Assembly: GCA_046046245.1 (NCBI GenBank)
Contig: JBJOKE010000017.1
Coordinates: forward strand, 57,513-121,512
DNA length: 64,000 bases
Direction of reading: 5' to 3'
From: UBA4615 sp046046245
GTDB lineage: Bacteria; Pseudomonadota; Gammaproteobacteria; Burkholderiales; Burkholderiaceae_E
How positions within the stretch are numbered: the first letter of the stretch is position 1; the number at the start of each line of letters is the position of its first letter. The notes below the pieces were generated by a model. The model saw nothing but the letters and a program-made list of their open reading frames with translations. It did not search any database and was not told the origin of the DNA. Shown in pieces: positions 62,395 through 64,000 of this stretch. The position numbers and the translations under genes were made by a program.

Positions 62395-63362
62395 GCGCTG
62401 CCGCGGGGACGGTCGCGTCGGCGGCGGCGGCTCGTGCGGCCCGGCTGCAGCGCATCGCGCTGTGGGCGGCGCTCGCGACCATCGTGGTCTGGGGCGCCAA
62501 CTTCACGATCCAGAAGGCGGTCTTCGCCGTGGCGACACCGGGGGGCTTCCTCTTCGTCCGCTACCTGATCATGCCGGCGTGCGCGGCGGCGCTGCTGACC
62601 TGGCGCTTCGGCCCGCGGTGGCCGCGCGTGCCCCGTGCCGACCTGCTGCAGCTCGCGCAACTCGGGTTCTGGGGGCACTTCGTCCACGTCGGCATGGTCT
62701 CGTTCGGGATCCACTGGTCGACGGCGTTCTCGAGCTCGCTGATCCTCGCCTGCGGGCCGATCTACACGCTGCTGATCCTGCGCTGGATGGGCATCGAGCG
62801 GCTGGGGCGCGCGCAGGTGCTGGGCGTGGCGCTCGCGCTCGCGGGAGTGCTGCTGTTCCTGTCCGACAAGCTGCTCGCCGGCAGCTGGGCGGCGTCGGGC
62901 GGGGACCTGTTCCTGCTGGCCGCGGCCTCGCTGTTCTCGTACTACACGGTCGCCGCCAAGCCGCTGATCGAGCGCCACGGCGGCATCGTCGTGATGACCT
63001 ATGCGCTGCTCGCCGCGACGCCGCTGCTCGTGATCGGCGGACTGCCCTTCGCGCTGCGGGTCGACTGGTCCGCGATGACGCCGGCGCTCTGGGCGGGGCT
63101 GCTGTGGTCGACGATCGTCTCGGCCTTCATCGGCTGGCTGGTCTGGGGCTGGGTCAACGCGATCCGGGGCGTGGCGCGCACCGCGCCGCTGATGTACCTG
63201 ATGCCGCCCGTCGCGGGCGTGGTCGCCTGGGTGCTGACCGGCGAACGCTTCACCGGCATCAAGCTGGTGGGCGCGGCGGTCGCGATGGCCGGCGTGGCGG
63301 TCGCGCAGTTCGCGGGGCGACCGCCGCAGGCGGTCCGCGAGTCGACGCCGCCGGCCGACTGA
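62391..63362 (+). CDS. DMT superfamily (EamA) transporter
   Basis: 323 residues with about ten hydrophobic helices in two EamA repeats. Repeat one: IALWAALATIVVWGANFTIQ, FLFVRYLIMPACAAAL. Repeat two: GDLFLLAAASLFSYYTVAA, ending AAPLMYLMPPVAGVVAWVLTGE-type sequence (residues about 270-290). Likely exporter. Coupled by 4 bp to the MarR gene, unlike the other DMT gene in the window (34101-35003), which lacks a linked regulator. Confidence 0.88.
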   Translation: MSAAAGTVASAAAARAARLQRIALWAALATIVVWGANFTIQKAVFAVATPGGFLFVRYLIMPACAAALLTWRFGPRWPRVPRADLLQLAQLGFWGHFVHVGMVSFGIHWSTAFSSSLILACGPIYTLLILRWMGIERLGRAQVLGVALALAGVLLFLSDKLLAGSWAASGGDLFLLAAASLFSYYTVAAKPLIERHGGIVVMTYALLAATPLLVIGGLPFALRVDWSAMTPALWAGLLWSTIVSAFIGWLVWGWVNAIRGVARTAPLMYLMPPVAGVVAWVLTGERFTGIKLVGAAVAMAGVAVAQFAGRPPQAVRESTPPAD

Positions 63363-63402
63363 ACGCCGGGGCGCGGGCCGCGACCCGCCGCGTGGCCTCG
63401 AC

Positions 63403-64000
63403 CTAGGCCTTGCGGACGATCCGGATGGTGCTCGCGTCGATGGGCGAGCCGTGCCTGCCGGTGACGAGGACGATGGCGCCCCGATCCAGATCCGACCGCC
63501 TGCCGCCGACGACGTCCGCGCCCTTGGTGTCGATGGAAAACGTCCGCATCGACGCGTCCGTCACCCGAATCCGGTTTGCGCGGGGCACCGCAACGATCAT
63601 TCCGGTGACCTGCACCTTGTCGACGACGTAGGGTGTTTTCGGCGGGCTCGCGGCAGTGCCTGGCGAGGCGCTGCTGTTCGCGACGAAGCGAACCGGGGGC
63701 GAATCGGAGCCGATGCTGTCGCTGTTGCGGTTGCGGTTTCCCCCGTTGGCGTTGGCGCTTGCTTTGGCGTTGGCATTGCGATTCCCGTTCGCATTGGGGT
63801 TGGCAGAGCGGTCGCGGTTGTCGTTGCCGTCCGCACCGGAGTTACCGTCCGCACCGGAGTTGCCATTCGCACCGGAGTTGCCATTCGCACCGGAGTTGCC
63901 GTCCGCACCGGAGTTGCCATTCGCACCGGAGTTGCCATTCGCACCGGAGTTGCCGTCCGCACCGGTGTTGCCATTCGCACCGGAGTTGCCGTCCGCACCG
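63403..64000 (-). CDS. DUF5666-like protein with SGANGN repeats (partial, N terminus beyond window)
   Basis: 198 complete codons to the window edge; the start lies to the right. The C-terminal ~75 residues (YVVDKVQVTGMIVAVP, RIRVTDASMRTFSIDTKGADVV, DRGAIVLVTGRHG, ASTIRIVRK) form small beta modules like DUF5666/OB-type domains. Upstream is an Asn/Ser/Gly/Asp-rich low-complexity linker: a tandem hexapeptide of the SGA(N/D)GN type encoded by an 18-bp repeat, then degenerate NANANGNRN sequence. The reading frame was chosen because it continues into the conserved domain; the alternative frame is an Arg/Thr/Pro/Met repeat with no domain. Probably exported. Confidence 0.7.
   Translation of the reverse strand, partial: GADGNSGANGNTGADGNSGANGNSGANGNSGADGNSGANGNSGANGNSGADGNSGADGNDNRDRSANPNANGNRNANAKASANANGGNRNRNSDSIGSDSPPVRFVANSSASPGTAASPPKTPYVVDKVQVTGMIVAVPRANRIRVTDASMRTFSIDTKGADVVGGRRSDLDRGAIVLVTGRHGSPIDASTIRIVRKA
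63823..64000. repeat. 18-bp tandem repeat, about 10 units
   Basis: Units gttgccattcgcaccgga or gttgccgtccgcaccgga run from 63823 to the window edge with nearly perfect identity. The two variants alternate as Asp/Asn codons in the order (from 63823) D D N N D N N D N D, giving a 54-bp higher-order period in part. The repeat continues past the edge. Confidence 0.95.

Noticed and set aside
63597..63998. Arg/Thr/Pro/Met hexapeptide repeat frame on the minus strand
   Set aside because: The neighbouring frame gives SGANGN repeats that continue directly into a conserved DUF5666-like domain, so this one is a shadow.

Overview
The window is a very GC-rich bacterial chromosome segment with dense, mostly operonic coding and many 4-bp ATGA/GTGA start-stop overlaps. 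Orphan Bug-type solute-binding proteins, a homogentisate-type fumarylacetoacetase, a fused indolepyruvate:ferredoxin oxidoreductase, a TctD/TctE-like two-component pair and a CIRCE-controlled groES-groEL operon together point to a betaproteobacterium, probably Burkholderiales. That assignment is inference from gene content; no rRNA or other marker gene is present.

Layout. (1) 236-6507: a six-gene minus-strand aromatic/ring-cleavage operon (MBL-fold protein, fumarylacetoacetase, VOC protein, FAD monooxygenase, DUF2783, RraA-like aldolase), divergent from an IclR regulator, with a perfect GCAAAC/GTTTGC operator-like palindrome between them. (2) 6631-8677: two small secreted proteins around an Old Yellow Enzyme. 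(3) 8695-14781: a GntR/UTRA regulator divergent from Bug protein, TauD-like dioxygenase, ICL/PEP-mutase-family lyase and a LeuC/LeuD-like hydro-lyase pair, probably a catabolic route for a substituted unsaturated dicarboxylate. (4) 14978-18036: secreted thioredoxin-fold protein, GH88 hydrolase and a frameshifted exported methyltransferase. (5) 18045-23054: AraC/DJ-1 regulator divergent from a PLP desulfhydrase/deaminase, alpha/beta hydrolase, second Bug protein and aspartate dehydrogenase.

(6) 23132-30395: a 7.2-kb integrative element in the 3' end of a tRNA-Met gene. It is bounded by an exact 49-bp repeat and carries tyrosine integrase, an unknown protein, an AlpA-like protein, a winged-helix protein, an unknown protein, a primase-helicase and a zinc-ribbon protein, with integrase-arm-like TTACATGG repeats near the ends. 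No capsid, packaging or conjugation genes are seen.

(7) 30529-35003: histidine kinase/response regulator, pyrF and a DMT exporter. (8) 35005-44411: a nine-gene chemotaxis operon (short MCP, CheY, STAS, CheA, triple-PAS MCP, CheW, CheR, CheD, CheB) with an FNR-like box upstream of it and no flagellar genes. (9) 44856-47084: PhoX phosphatase with a PHO box. (10) 47385-54345: fused 2-oxoacid:ferredoxin oxidoreductase, amidase and CoA-transferase. (11) 54352-58962: a large secreted RHS protein with a roughly 530-residue unassigned C-terminal region. (12) 59204-63362: small membrane protein, groEL/groES, MarR regulator and DMT transporter. (13) 63403 to the right edge: the C-terminal part of a DUF5666-like protein with an 18-bp coding tandem repeat, cut by the window end.
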